Shown: positions 28,552 through 36,474 of the stretch, in pieces
How positions within the stretch are numbered: position 1 is the first letter of the stretch
Layout of the letters: every line of letters starts with the position of its first letter
Program-made: the position numbers and the translations under genes
NCBI RefSeq assembly: GCF_009915765.1
Contig: NZ_JAABLQ010000001.1
Location: 1,178,001-1,242,000, forward strand
Direction: 5' to 3'
Origin: Pannonibacter sp. XCT-53
Lineage (GTDB): Bacteria > Pseudomonadota > Alphaproteobacteria > Rhizobiales > Stappiaceae
Length of the DNA stretch: 64,000 nt
Notes under the pieces: generated by a model
Databases searched by the model: none
What the model was told of the DNA's origin: nothing
What the model saw: the letters and a program-made list of their open reading frames with translations, nothing else

Positions 28552-29799
28552 ATGGGCGAAATGAAGCGCAACATACTCATCATCGGCGCCGGTGGCGTAG
28601 CGCAGGTTGTCGCGCACAAATGTGCGCAGAACAACGACCTGCTCGGCGACATTCACATTGCTTCGCGCAATCCCGCGAAGTGCGAGCGGATCATCGACAG
28701 CATCCGCGAGAAAGGCAGCCTGAAGGTCGAGGGCGCTCTTGAAGCCCATGCCCTGGATGCAATGGACACGGCGGCGGTCGCCGCGCTGATCCGCAAGACC
28801 GGGTGTCAGATCGTCATCAACGTCGGTTCGTCCTTCGTCAACATGACCGTTCTGGATGCCTGCATCGAGACAGGCGTGGCCTATATGGACACGGCCATCC
28901 ACGAAGATCCGAAGAAGATCTGCGAGACGCCGCCCTGGTACGGCAATTACGAGTGGAAGCGCCGCGAGGCCTGCGCGGACAAGGGCGTCACCGCCATCCT
29001 CGGCGTCGGCTTCGACCCGGGCGTGGTCAATGCCTATGCGCGCCTGGCCATCGACGAATACGTGACCGAGCCGGAGTCGATCGACATCATCGACATCAAC
29101 GCCGGCTCGCATGGCCGCTGGTTCTCGACCAACTTCGACCCGGAAATCAATTTCCGTGAGTTCACCGGCACGGTCTATTCCTGGCAGCAGGGGGCCTGGC
29201 AGTCGAACCGGATGTTCGAGGTCGGCAAGGTCTGGGACATGCCGCTCGTGGGGCCGCAGCAGACCTATCTGACCGGCCATGACGAGGTGCATTCCCTGTC
29301 GTCCAACTATCCGCAGGCGGACGTGCGCTTCTGGATGGGCTTCTCGGATCACTACATCAACGTCTTCACCGTGCTGAAGAACCTCGGCCTCCTGTCCGAG
29401 CAGCCGGTCAGGACGGCCGAAGGGCTGGAAGTGGTGCCGCTGAAGGTGGTCAAGGCCGTGCTGCCGGATCCCTCGTCGCTTGCCCCGGATTACACCGGCA
29501 AGACCTGCATCGGCACGCTGGTGAAGGGCAAGAAGGACGGCAAGCCGGCCGAAGTTCTGGTCTTCAACATCGCCGACCACAAGGACGCCTACAATGAAGT
29601 CGGCTCGCAGGGCATCAGCTACACCGCCGGCGTGCCGCCGGTCGCCGCTGCCATGCTGATTGCCGACGGCACGTGGGATGTGGGTGCGATGAAGAATGTC
29701 GAGGAGCTTGACCCCAAGCCCTTCCTCGCGCTCCTCAACCGCATCGGCCTGCCGACCGAGATCAAGGACGCCTCCGGCACCCGGCCGTTTGTCGGCTGA
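28552..29799 (+). CDS. Carboxynorspermidine/carboxyspermidine dehydrogenase (saccharopine dehydrogenase family)
   Basis: The 415-residue protein has an N-terminal Rossmann fold (NILIIGAGGVAQVVAHKCAQ) and the saccharopine-dehydrogenase-like C-terminal domain. By family it reductively condenses aspartate semialdehyde with putrescine or diaminopropane to the carboxylated polyamine that NspC decarboxylates. ATG 28552 has an ideal AAGGAGG Shine-Dalgarno. Adjacency to nspC supports the assignment over lysine metabolism. A strong terminator follows at 29826-29853. Confidence 0.92.
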   Translation: MGEMKRNILIIGAGGVAQVVAHKCAQNNDLLGDIHIASRNPAKCERIIDSIREKGSLKVEGALEAHALDAMDTAAVAALIRKTGCQIVINVGSSFVNMTVLDACIETGVAYMDTAIHEDPKKICETPPWYGNYEWKRREACADKGVTAILGVGFDPGVVNAYARLAIDEYVTEPESIDIIDINAGSHGRWFSTNFDPEINFREFTGTVYSWQQGAWQSNRMFEVGKVWDMPLVGPQQTYLTGHDEVHSLSSNYPQADVRFWMGFSDHYINVFTVLKNLGLLSEQPVRTAEGLEVVPLKVVKAVLPDPSSLAPDYTGKTCIGTLVKGKKDGKPAEVLVFNIADHKDAYNEVGSQGISYTAGVPPVAAAMLIADGTWDVGAMKNVEELDPKPFLALLNRIGLPTEIKDASGTRPFVG

Positions 29800-29825
29800 T
29801 CTCAACAGCGCATGCGTGATGGAAG

Positions 29826-29853
29826 CCCCGGATCGAAAGGTCCGGGGTTTTTT
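29826..29853 (+). terminator. Rho-independent terminator after the polyamine genes
   Basis: The stem CCCCGGA with TCCGGGG encloses an eight-base loop and is followed directly by TTTTTT. It sits 27 nt after the dehydrogenase stop. Confidence 0.9.
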
Positions 29854-29874
29854 GTTTGCCCGTTGTTGTTACGC

Positions 29875-29923
29875 GTCATCCCGGACCAGCTGAGCGCCAG
29901 CGAAGCGCCGAGCCGGGATCCAG
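29875..29923. repeat. REP-like palindromic element, copy 1
   Basis: The stem ATCCCGG (29878-29884) pairs with CCGGGAT (29913-29919), and an inner GCGC/GCGC pairing surrounds CAGCGAA. It is related to the GTCATTCCGGAC...CCGGAATCCAG ends of the elements at 30014 and 30200, but in opposite orientation. Confidence 0.65.
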
Positions 29924-29984
29924 ATATCAGCCGCGCGGAGCGCGACACGCTGGTCCAGCGCGCGCCGATCAGGCGAAATTGCAT

Positions 29985-30202
29985 TTGCGCTCGCTGCCGC
30001 TCGCACTGACATGCTGGATTCCGGATCTGCGGTTCTCTGCCGCTCACCTTGTCCGGAATGACGGGGAGGACGGGAGGCGTGGATTTCGAGACGGGGCCAT
30101 GCGTCATGTTGTGGGCTGTTGCGCTCGCTGCCGCTCGCAGATGACGGATGGTTCTTGCGCTCGCTGCCGCTCGCACTTGGTCGCTGTTTGTTGCGCTCGC
30201 TG
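29985..30202. repeat. Dispersed 21-bp repeat, three full copies and one partial
   Basis: The word TTGCGCTCGCTGCCGCTCGC, followed by A, occurs at 29985-30005, 30119-30139 and 30155-30175. A truncated copy, TTGCGCTCGCTG, is at 30191-30202, where it runs into the second long repeat. Confidence 0.85.
30014..30124. repeat. Long direct repeat, copy A (about 111 bp)
   Basis: The copy begins CTGGATTCCGGATCTGCGGT and ends GGGCTGTTGCGC. Copy B (30200-30309) matches it nearly throughout, with a few substitutions and a one-base length difference. The first 42 bases form a hairpin, ATTCCGGA with TCCGGAAT. The REP-like end is shared with 29875-29923. Confidence 0.9.
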
Positions 30203-30309
30203 GATTCCGGATCTGCGGTTCGCGGCCGCTCACCTTGTCCGGAATGACGGGGAGGGCGGGAGGCGTGGAATTCGGCACGGGCCATGCGCCATGTCATGGG
30301 CTGTTGCGC
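30200..30309. repeat. Long direct repeat, copy B (about 110 bp)
   Basis: This is the second copy of the repeat at 30014-30124, in the same orientation with a period of about 186 bp. It ends about 80 bp before the start of the hydroxyacid dehydrogenase gene, so the promoter of that gene must lie in or close to it. Confidence 0.9.
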
Positions 30310-30391
30310 GGCGATGTGTATCACTGCCGGCAACGCCCCCTCAGACGGGGCGCGCAGCCAATCTTGCCATCATCCCATCCGGAGCCCGACA

Positions 30392-31408
30392 ATGTCCGAT
30401 GCCCGTTTCCGTGTCGATGTGTTCAGCGCCAAGCCCTATGACGCCCGGTTTCTGGATGCGGCGGCAGCACGGGCGGAGGCGCCGGTCAGCCTCGTCTATC
30501 ACGACATGCGCCTGACGGAACGGACCATGCCGCTGGCGCGCGGGGCGGATGTGGTCTGCGCCTTCGTCAATGACACCCTGTCGGCGCCGGTGCTGGACGG
30601 ACTGTCGGATTTCGGGGTGAGGCTCGTTGCGCTGCGCTCGGCCGGCTTCAATCACGTGGACCTCAAGGCCGCAGCGGCCTGCGGCATTCAGGTGGCCCGT
30701 GTGCCGGCCTATTCGCCGCATGCGGTGGCGGAGCACGCGGTCGCCCTGATGCTGACGCTGAACCGCAAGACCCACCGCGCCTACAACCGGGTGCGGGACG
30801 GCAATTTCGCGCTGGACGGGCTGATGGGGTTCGACGTCCATGGGCGCACGGTCGGCATCATCGGCACCGGTCTCATCGGCGAGGTGCTGGCAAGAATCAT
30901 GACCGGATTCGGTTGCCGCGTGGTGGCGCATGACCCGGTGCCGAACCCGGCCTGCCTCGCGCTTGGCGTCACCTATCTGCCGCTGGCCGAACTCTTCGCC
31001 GCCGCTGACATCCTGTCGTTGCAGTGCCCGCTGACGCCGGCCACGTTTCATCTCATAAACGATGAAACGATTGCGCAGATGCGCCCCGGCGTCATGCTGG
31101 TGAACACCTCGCGCGGGGCCGTGATCGACACGGCCGCCGTGATCCGGGGGCTGAAGAGCGGCCAGATCGGCGCCCTCGGGCTCGATGTCTACGAGGAGGA
31201 AAGCCAGCTGTTCTTCGAGGACCTGTCGGACCGGATCATCCCGGACGACCTCTTTGCCCGGCTCCTGACCTTCCCGAATGTGCTGATCACCGGCCACCAG
31301 GGCTTCTTCACCGAGGACGCGCTGACGGCCATCGCCGAGACGACCATCGCCAATGTCACGAGCTTCCTCTCAACCGGCGCGCCGCTGCATCCGGTGAAGG
31401 CGCCCTGA
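30392..31408 (+). CDS. D-2-hydroxyacid dehydrogenase, fermentative D-lactate dehydrogenase type
   Basis: The 338-residue NAD-dependent enzyme probably reduces pyruvate or a similar 2-oxoacid. It has the NAD-binding [13 protein letters not shown], the substrate-binding Arg in [24 protein letters not shown] as in LdhA proteins, and the catalytic His in [12 protein letters not shown] 30392 has GGAG eight bases upstream. The open frame upstream runs through repeat DNA and is not coding. Substrate specificity cannot be read from the sequence. Confidence 0.9.
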   Translation: MSDARFRVDVFSAKPYDARFLDAAAARAEAPVSLVYHDMRLTERTMPLARGADVVCAFVNDTLSAPVLDGLSDFGVRLVALRSAGFNHVDLKAAAACGIQVARVPAYSPHAVAEHAVALMLTLNRKTHRAYNRVRDGNFALDGLMGFDVHGRTVGIIGTGLIGEVLARIMTGFGCRVVAHDPVPNPACLALGVTYLPLAELFAAADILSLQCPLTPATFHLINDETIAQMRPGVMLVNTSRGAVIDTAAVIRGLKSGQIGALGLDVYEEESQLFFEDLSDRIIPDDLFARLLTFPNVLITGHQGFFTEDALTAIAETTIANVTSFLSTGAPLHPVKAP

Positions 31409-31419
31409 CGCAACCCCGG

Positions 31420-32124
31420 TCAGGCCCGCCCGAACAACGCCGGCAGGTCCGTGAGGCTCTTGAGCTGGATCGCTTTCGGATGGCCAACGGGGAAGTCGGC
31501 CGCTTCCAGCGCCCAGAGCAGAGGGTAGGGGACGTGAATGGCGGTGGCGCCCAGTTCAAGGACGGGCAGGATGTCGGAGCGCACCGAGTTGCCGATCATG
31601 ACCACCTTCGACATGTCGTCGGTGTAGCGGGCAAAGATCCGGGCGTAGACCTCCGGGCTCTTCTCGCTGACCACATCGACGGCGGTGAAGTGCTTCTGCA
31701 GGCCCGAGGCGGCGATCTTGCGTTCCTGGTCGAACAGGTCGCCCTTGGTGATGAGGATCAGCGGGGCGATGCCCCGGATGGCGGCAAGCGCCTCGCGCAC
31801 GCCGTCGAGCGGCTCGACCGGATGGCCGAGCATGTCCTGTCCCGCCGTCAGGATCTCGCCGATCACCGTCGCCGGCACCTTGCCGTCGGTGACCTCGATC
31901 GCCGTCTCGATCATCGACAGGATGAAGCCCTTGATACCGTAGCCATAGTGGTGGACGTTGCGCCGTTCGGCGGCCACCAGCCGGTCCGCGACGCGGTTCT
32001 TCTCGCAATAGGGCGCGAGCAGTTCGGCGAAGCGGGCTTCCGTCAGCTTGAAGAAGCTCTCGTTGTGCCAGAGCGTGTCATCGGCATCGAAGGCGATGAC
32101 GGCGGGAGACTGCGGCAGCGGCAT
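31420..32124 (-). CDS. HAD family phosphatase
   Basis: The 234-residue protein carries the haloacid-dehalogenase motifs in order: FDADDTLWHNE near residue 11 (nucleophile and general acid), LILITKGD (motif II), the motif III Lys in VSEKSPEVYARIF, and MIGNSVRSDI (motif IV). A cap domain lies between motifs I and II. The substrate is unknown; nucleotides or sugar phosphates are typical. It is convergent with the hydroxyacid dehydrogenase (11-nt gap) and lies 33 nt downstream of the toxin gene, so read-through from the toxin-antitoxin promoter is possible. Confidence 0.87.
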   Translation of the reverse strand: MPLPQSPAVIAFDADDTLWHNESFFKLTEARFAELLAPYCEKNRVADRLVAAERRNVHHYGYGIKGFILSMIETAIEVTDGKVPATVIGEILTAGQDMLGHPVEPLDGVREALAAIRGIAPLILITKGDLFDQERKIAASGLQKHFTAVDVVSEKSPEVYARIFARYTDDMSKVVMIGNSVRSDILPVLELGATAIHVPYPLLWALEAADFPVGHPKAIQLKSLTDLPALFGRA

Positions 32125-32157
32125 GGGCGGGCTTTCTGGTGGGGGTGACGGGCGGGC

Positions 32158-32439
32158 TCAGGGCCATTGCCGGGCGCCATGAAGCAGGCGCAGGATGAGG
32201 ATCGAACCGGCCTGTTCGGTGTAGACAACGATATAGGTCTGCCGAACAACCAGCTCCCGTGTTGACGCGACACGGCCCGGGCGGACGAGGTCAGGATGGC
32301 GCGTCAGTGTTGCAACGCGGGCTTCCACATCTTGCTTGAACGCGGTCGCGGCGGCCGGATTGTCCGCCGCGATGTCGTCGATGATCGCAAGAAAGTCCTG
32401 CGCTGCCAAGGGATGCCATGCCAGCCGCACCGCAGGCAC
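32158..32439 (-). CDS. RelE/ParE family toxin
   Basis: The 93-residue protein has the ParE/RelE-fold pattern: HPLAAQDFLAIIDDIAADNP at the N-terminus, then a strand-rich C-terminal half with VVRQTYIVVYTEQAGSILIL and an Arg/His end (LRLLHGARQWP). The start is GTG 32439, 2 nt after the antitoxin stop. Whether it cuts mRNA (RelE-like) or poisons gyrase (ParE-like) cannot be told; the N-terminal pattern is closer to ParE. Confidence 0.85.
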   Translation of the reverse strand: MPAVRLAWHPLAAQDFLAIIDDIAADNPAAATAFKQDVEARVATLTRHPDLVRPGRVASTRELVVRQTYIVVYTEQAGSILILRLLHGARQWP

Positions 32440-32441
32440 CC

Positions 32442-32744
32442 TCAGTCGCCGCTGTCAAGTCGGCCGCGTGCAATCCGCCGGGCTGCCGCCGCCATGACGT
32501 CCTCGTGCGACAGCGGAGCCGAAAGGTCGTTCAGTGCCTCGGCCACCTTGTCCCGGAACCAGGCGTCATGGGCTTGCGTATCCAGCAACAGCCCCGGGGG
32601 AAGGACACCGTCCTGTGCAATCCGGGTCACGAGGATACGCACCGCATCCGACAGGGTCAGCCCGGTGCCATCCAGAGCCGCCGCCGCGCGCGCTTTTGTC
32701 TCGTCTTCAATCCGGACATGCAGCATGCCTGTCTTTGCGGTCAT
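32442..32744 (-). CDS. RelB/DinJ family antitoxin
   Basis: From ATG 32744 the protein is 100 residues, with a GGAG Shine-Dalgarno. The N-terminal LHVRIEDETKARAAAALDGTGLTLSDAVRILVT is the ribbon-helix-helix DNA-binding domain of RelB/DinJ antitoxins (reported here only by position, about residues 7-40). The C-terminal part should wrap the toxin. It overlaps no other gene, and the palindrome upstream (32788-32813) is the likely binding site for autoregulation. Confidence 0.85.
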   Translation of the reverse strand: MTAKTGMLHVRIEDETKARAAAALDGTGLTLSDAVRILVTRIAQDGVLPPGLLLDTQAHDAWFRDKVAEALNDLSAPLSHEDVMAAAARRIARGRLDSGD

Positions 32745-32787
32745 GACAAATCTCCGGGGAAGGGTGTCCGCTCCAATCATGGATGAT

Positions 32788-32813
32788 GAGTGTACCTCAT
32801 ATGAGATACACTC
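32788..32813 (-). promoter_or_regulatory. Palindromic operator of the toxin-antitoxin operon
   Basis: The 26-bp near-perfect inverted repeat has arms GAGTGTA and TACACTC around CTCATATGAG, with a single mismatched pair. It lies 44-69 nt upstream of the antitoxin start, in the 74-bp gap after the ABC-F gene. Ribbon-helix-helix antitoxins bind such palindromes, so autoregulation is inferred. Confidence 0.7.
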
Positions 32814-32818
32814 TCAAC

Positions 32819-34702
32819 TTAGCCCTCTTCGAGCTCCGCAGACAGCAGCAGCCACTCTTCCTCGGTGCTGACGAGTTTCTTTTCGCAGAAGGCGCGTTCC
32901 TTAGCGAACTTGGCGGCCCGTTCCGGATCGCGGGTGAAGAAGTCGGGATCGGACATCATCTCGTCGATCCTGGCGATCTTCTCCTGCAGCCGCGCCATTT
33001 CCTTCTCGGCCGCCTCGATCTGCTTGCGCAGCGGGGCCTGGCGGGCGCGGCGCTCGGCCGCATCGCGGCGCTTGTCGGCGCCGCTCGCCGCCTTCTCGCG
33101 CTCCCGTTCCTCGTCCTCGCGGGCCTTCTTCAGGCTGTCGGGGCCTTGCAGGATGTAGCGGCGATAGTCGTCCATGTCGCCGTCGAAGGGGGCGACGCGA
33201 CCGTCGGCCACGAGCCAGAGCCGGTCGGCGCAGGCCTCCACCAGATGGCGGTCGTGCGAGATGAGCACCACGGCGCCCTGGAACTCGTTCAGGGCCTGGA
33301 CCAGCGCCTCGCGGCTGTCGATGTCGAGGTGGTTTGTCGGCTCGTCGAGGATGATGAGGTTCGGTCCGTCGAAGGTGGCAAGGCCGAGCAGGAGGCGCGC
33401 CTTCTCGCCGCCGGAGAGATCCTTGGCGGGCGTGTCCATGCGGTCGGTCGGCAGACCGAAGCGGGCGACGCGGGCGCGCACCTGGGCTTCGGCCGCCTGC
33501 GGCATCAGGCTGCGCACATGGGCGACCGCGCTTTCGGCCGGGCGCAGTTCATCGAGCTGGTGCTGGGCAAAGAAGGCGATCTTCAGCTTCGAGGCCCGGA
33601 CGATCTCGCCCGACATGGGGGCCAGCCGCTCGGAGATCAGCTTGGCGAAGGTGGACTTGCCGTTGCCGTTGGAGCCGAGCAGGGCGATGCGGTCATCGGT
33701 GTCGATGTTGAGCGAGATCCGCGACAGCACGGTGCGCTCGCCGTAACCCACGGCAACGCCGTCGAGCTTGAGGATCGGCGGGGCGAGACGGCCCTGCGGA
33801 TCGGGGAAGTGGATCGGTTTTGCGCTCTCCTCGGTCAGCGCGATGATCGGCTCCATCTTCTCCAGCATCTTGAGGCGCGACTGGGCCTGGCGGGCCTTGG
33901 TGGCCTTGGCGCGGAAGCGGTCGACGAAGGCCTGCATGTGCTTGCGCTGCGCGTCCTGCTTTTCCTTGGCCTTCTGCTGCAGCAGCATCGTTTCGCGCCG
34001 CTGGCGGTCGAAGCTGTCGTAGCCGCCGCGGTAGAAGGTGAGCTTGCCGCGGTCCAGATGCACGATGGAATCGACCGCCTTGTTGAGCAGGTCGCGGTCA
34101 TGCGAGATCAGCAGCACCTGGTGCGGATAGCGGGCGACGTAGCTTTCCAGCCAGAGCGTGCCCTCCAGGTCGAGATAGTTGGTGGGCTCGTCGAGCAGCA
34201 GCAGGTCCGGTTCGGAGAAGAGCACGGCGGCCAGCGCCACGCGCATGCGCCAGCCCCCCGAGAAGGCCGAGCACGGCCGGCGCTGTGCCTCGGCATCAAA
34301 GCCAAGGCCGAACAGGATCGCCGACGCCCTCGCCTCGGCCGTGTGCGCGGAAATGTCGGCGAGGCGCGTGTGGATGGCAGCGATCCGGTCCGGATCGGTC
34401 GCCGTCTCCGCCTCGGCAAGCAGGCGCGCACGCTCGGTGTCGGCGGCCAGCACCACCTCCAGCAGGCTGTCCTCGGTGCCCGGGGCCTCCTGGGCCACCT
34501 GGCCGATCCGGGCGTTCTTCGGGATGCTGACGGAGCCCGTTTCCGGTGCGAGGTCACCGGTGATCAGCTTGAACAGGGTGGACTTGCCCGCGCCGTTGCG
34601 CCCCACGAGGCCTGTCTTGCTGCGGGCGGGCAGGGTGACGCTGGCGCTGTCGATGAGAAGGCGGCCGGCGATGCGGTAGGTGAGGTCGGTGATCTGCAAC
34701 AT
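32819..34702 (-). CDS. ABC-F family ATP-binding protein (YheS/Uup type)
   Basis: ABC-F proteins are soluble tandem ATPases that act on the ribosome. From ATG 34702 the protein is 627 residues. It has two nucleotide-binding domains, with Walker A GRNGAGKST and GSNGNGKST and signatures SGGWRMR and SGGEKAR, an inter-domain linker rich in Lys/Gln/Ala, and a C-terminal coiled coil (EAAEKEMARLQEKIARI). There are no transmembrane segments. The frame is open 30 codons further upstream, but MLQITDLTYRIAGR is the family start. Resistance versus housekeeping function cannot be told. Confidence 0.92.
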   Translation of the reverse strand: MLQITDLTYRIAGRLLIDSASVTLPARSKTGLVGRNGAGKSTLFKLITGDLAPETGSVSIPKNARIGQVAQEAPGTEDSLLEVVLAADTERARLLAEAETATDPDRIAAIHTRLADISAHTAEARASAILFGLGFDAEAQRRPCSAFSGGWRMRVALAAVLFSEPDLLLLDEPTNYLDLEGTLWLESYVARYPHQVLLISHDRDLLNKAVDSIVHLDRGKLTFYRGGYDSFDRQRRETMLLQQKAKEKQDAQRKHMQAFVDRFRAKATKARQAQSRLKMLEKMEPIIALTEESAKPIHFPDPQGRLAPPILKLDGVAVGYGERTVLSRISLNIDTDDRIALLGSNGNGKSTFAKLISERLAPMSGEIVRASKLKIAFFAQHQLDELRPAESAVAHVRSLMPQAAEAQVRARVARFGLPTDRMDTPAKDLSGGEKARLLLGLATFDGPNLIILDEPTNHLDIDSREALVQALNEFQGAVVLISHDRHLVEACADRLWLVADGRVAPFDGDMDDYRRYILQGPDSLKKAREDEEREREKAASGADKRRDAAERRARQAPLRKQIEAAEKEMARLQEKIARIDEMMSDPDFFTRDPERAAKFAKERAFCEKKLVSTEEEWLLLSAELEEG

Positions 34703-34788
34703 GGGCGGATCTTTGGGGGAGTTGTCCGGGTTTCGCAAGAACCAAACCGCCACTGTCGTGAAGAACCCCGCCAGGTCACTCCTTTGCC

Positions 34789-35676
34789 TCACTGCTCGGC
34801 TTTCAGATAGCGTAGATAAAGGTCTGCCATCTGGTTCAGGCGTTCATAGCACAAGTGCATTTCACGCTTTTGCGGGTGCCAGAATGCGTTTTCCTCGCCG
34901 CAGCGTATCGCCCGGAATACAACCGGTTCGGGAAGTTTGTAGAACGCGTCCAGTTCTTCTGCCACCAGCTCCATCAGCTCATTGGTCTTGAAGTCCTCGG
35001 TCAGCAGTTGCATGCCCACGGGGGCTGGACCGTAAACAACCTTTATCTTGCGGTCCGGATCGTTGTCAGCCCGCTGGTGCGGCTCAAGGAGCTTGGCCCA
35101 GGCGTATTCCGCATCGGCGTAGTCCTGTGCGCAGCTCTCAATGCGGTCTGCCTCCAGTTCCAGTTCGACCGCAAGATCGCCAAAGGTCTTGGCATCCTTG
35201 CCGACCATGAGGCAAAGGACCTTGTATCCTCGTTGAATGTCGAGGCTGTGCTCACCGGCAAAGTCAGCTTCAGCGATCTCGTTCTTGTTCGCCAGCAGGA
35301 ACCATCCGTCCATGGCCGCCGAAAGCAGGTGATTGACGGTCTCGTCCTCGAACTGAAGCATGGAGACTGCGGCGAAGTTGTCCGCTGCGTCCTCTTCCTT
35401 TCCCAGCACCGGCAGCTCCAGTTCGGACACAAGCATGTGCCCTGCTTCATGGTAGAGCGTGAAGAGGGCGTTTCCGGCAACGAAGTCCAACAACGCCTCC
35501 CGATCCGCCTCAGCAAGGTCCTTGATTGCGGCTGTCACCTGCGCCGGAGTTGCGGTGTTGGGGTTGTCCTCGCTGAAGGGCGAGCTTGCAGTGGCGGCAC
35601 CTGCAAACATTGCCAGAAGCGTGGCGAGCACCAGGCTCACGCAAGGCGTGATCGTAGTTTTCAGGACTGACAGCAT
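34789..35676 (-). CDS. Secreted DUF4344 putative zinc metallopeptidase
   Basis: The 295-residue protein has a signal peptide (hydrophobic residues about 12-28, cleavage after GAATA). It carries the zincin motif HEAGH at 76-80 in [16 protein letters not shown], followed by an acidic EEDAADNFA segment at about 94-102 that could give the third zinc ligand. The C-terminal part has several Cys residues. This fits DUF4344. Substrate and export fate are unknown. It is divergent from ndk. Confidence 0.78.
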   Translation of the reverse strand: MLSVLKTTITPCVSLVLATLLAMFAGAATASSPFSEDNPNTATPAQVTAAIKDLAEADREALLDFVAGNALFTLYHEAGHMLVSELELPVLGKEEDAADNFAAVSMLQFEDETVNHLLSAAMDGWFLLANKNEIAEADFAGEHSLDIQRGYKVLCLMVGKDAKTFGDLAVELELEADRIESCAQDYADAEYAWAKLLEPHQRADNDPDRKIKVVYGPAPVGMQLLTEDFKTNELMELVAEELDAFYKLPEPVVFRAIRCGEENAFWHPQKREMHLCYERLNQMADLYLRYLKAEQ

Positions 35677-35854
35677 TCGTGTTCTCGGCTTCGGATTGCG
35701 GCGTTGCGTTGTTCGATCCCTTGGTTCGTCCGGGGCCCTTGCGGTCGCCCTCGACCAAAGCTATACGGATGGTCGATTTCGAATTCGACCGGGCTCAAGG
35801 CCCGGTTTGTTGTGTTGGATTGATCCACACAAATCAAAAAGAGACGAGAGAAAA

Positions 35855-36277
35855 ATGGCTATTGAACGCACCTTCTCCATGATCAAGCCGGACGCGACCA
35901 AGCGCAACCTGACCGGCGCCATCACCGCCAAGCTGGAAGAAGCCGGCCTGCGCGTCGTCGCCTCGAAGCGCGTGTGGATGAGCCAGCGTCAGGCCGAAGC
36001 CTTCTACGCCGTCCACAAGGACCGTCCGTTCTTCGGCGAACTGACCGAGTTCATGTCCTCCGGCCCGACCATCGTCCAGGTGCTGGAAGGCGAGAACGCG
36101 ATTGCCAAGAACCGTGAAGTGATGGGCGCCACCAACCCGGCCAACGCCGCCGAAGGCACTATCCGCAAGCTGTTCGCCCTGTCGATCGGCGAGAACTCGG
36201 TGCATGGCTCCGACGCTCCGGAAACCGCTGCCGAAGAGATCGCCTTCTGGTTTGCCGGCCACGAGATCGTCGGCTGA
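35855..36277 (+). CDS. ndk: Nucleoside diphosphate kinase
   Basis: Ndk equilibrates nucleoside triphosphates. The 140-residue protein starts [18 protein letters not shown]. The phosphorylated His lies in SVHGSD near the end. ATG 35855 is preceded by a purine-rich GAGACGAGAG. The frame is open far upstream without coding pattern. A textbook terminator follows. Confidence 0.97.
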   Translation: MAIERTFSMIKPDATKRNLTGAITAKLEEAGLRVVASKRVWMSQRQAEAFYAVHKDRPFFGELTEFMSSGPTIVQVLEGENAIAKNREVMGATNPANAAEGTIRKLFALSIGENSVHGSDAPETAAEEIAFWFAGHEIVG

Positions 36278-36304
36278 TCAGCTGACAATCACGCAAAATC
36301 AAAG

Positions 36305-36332
36305 GCCGGCTCCGCGAGGGGCCGGCTTTTTT
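36305..36332 (+). terminator. Rho-independent terminator after ndk
   Basis: The nine-pair stem GCCGGCTCC with GGGGCCGGC (one G-T pair) has loop GCGA, followed by TTTTTT. It is 28 nt after the ndk stop. Confidence 0.92.
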
Positions 36333-36474
36333 CGTGTCCTGGCACAGGAGCCAAACTGGCACCCTGATTTTGCGCCGACCGTTGCTTGACTTCGCTGGCG
36401 CAAGGTCTGAAACCTCGGACATTGTCGTCCGGGCGCGTGTTGCGTCCGCTTGAGCGCCAGCCAGCGAGTGTCGC

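Noticed and set aside
36357-36373. Possible sigma-54 promoter (TGGCAC...TTTTGC) before the molybdoenzyme gene
   Set aside because: The distance between the GG and GC elements is two bases too long for sigma-54, which tolerates almost no spacing change.
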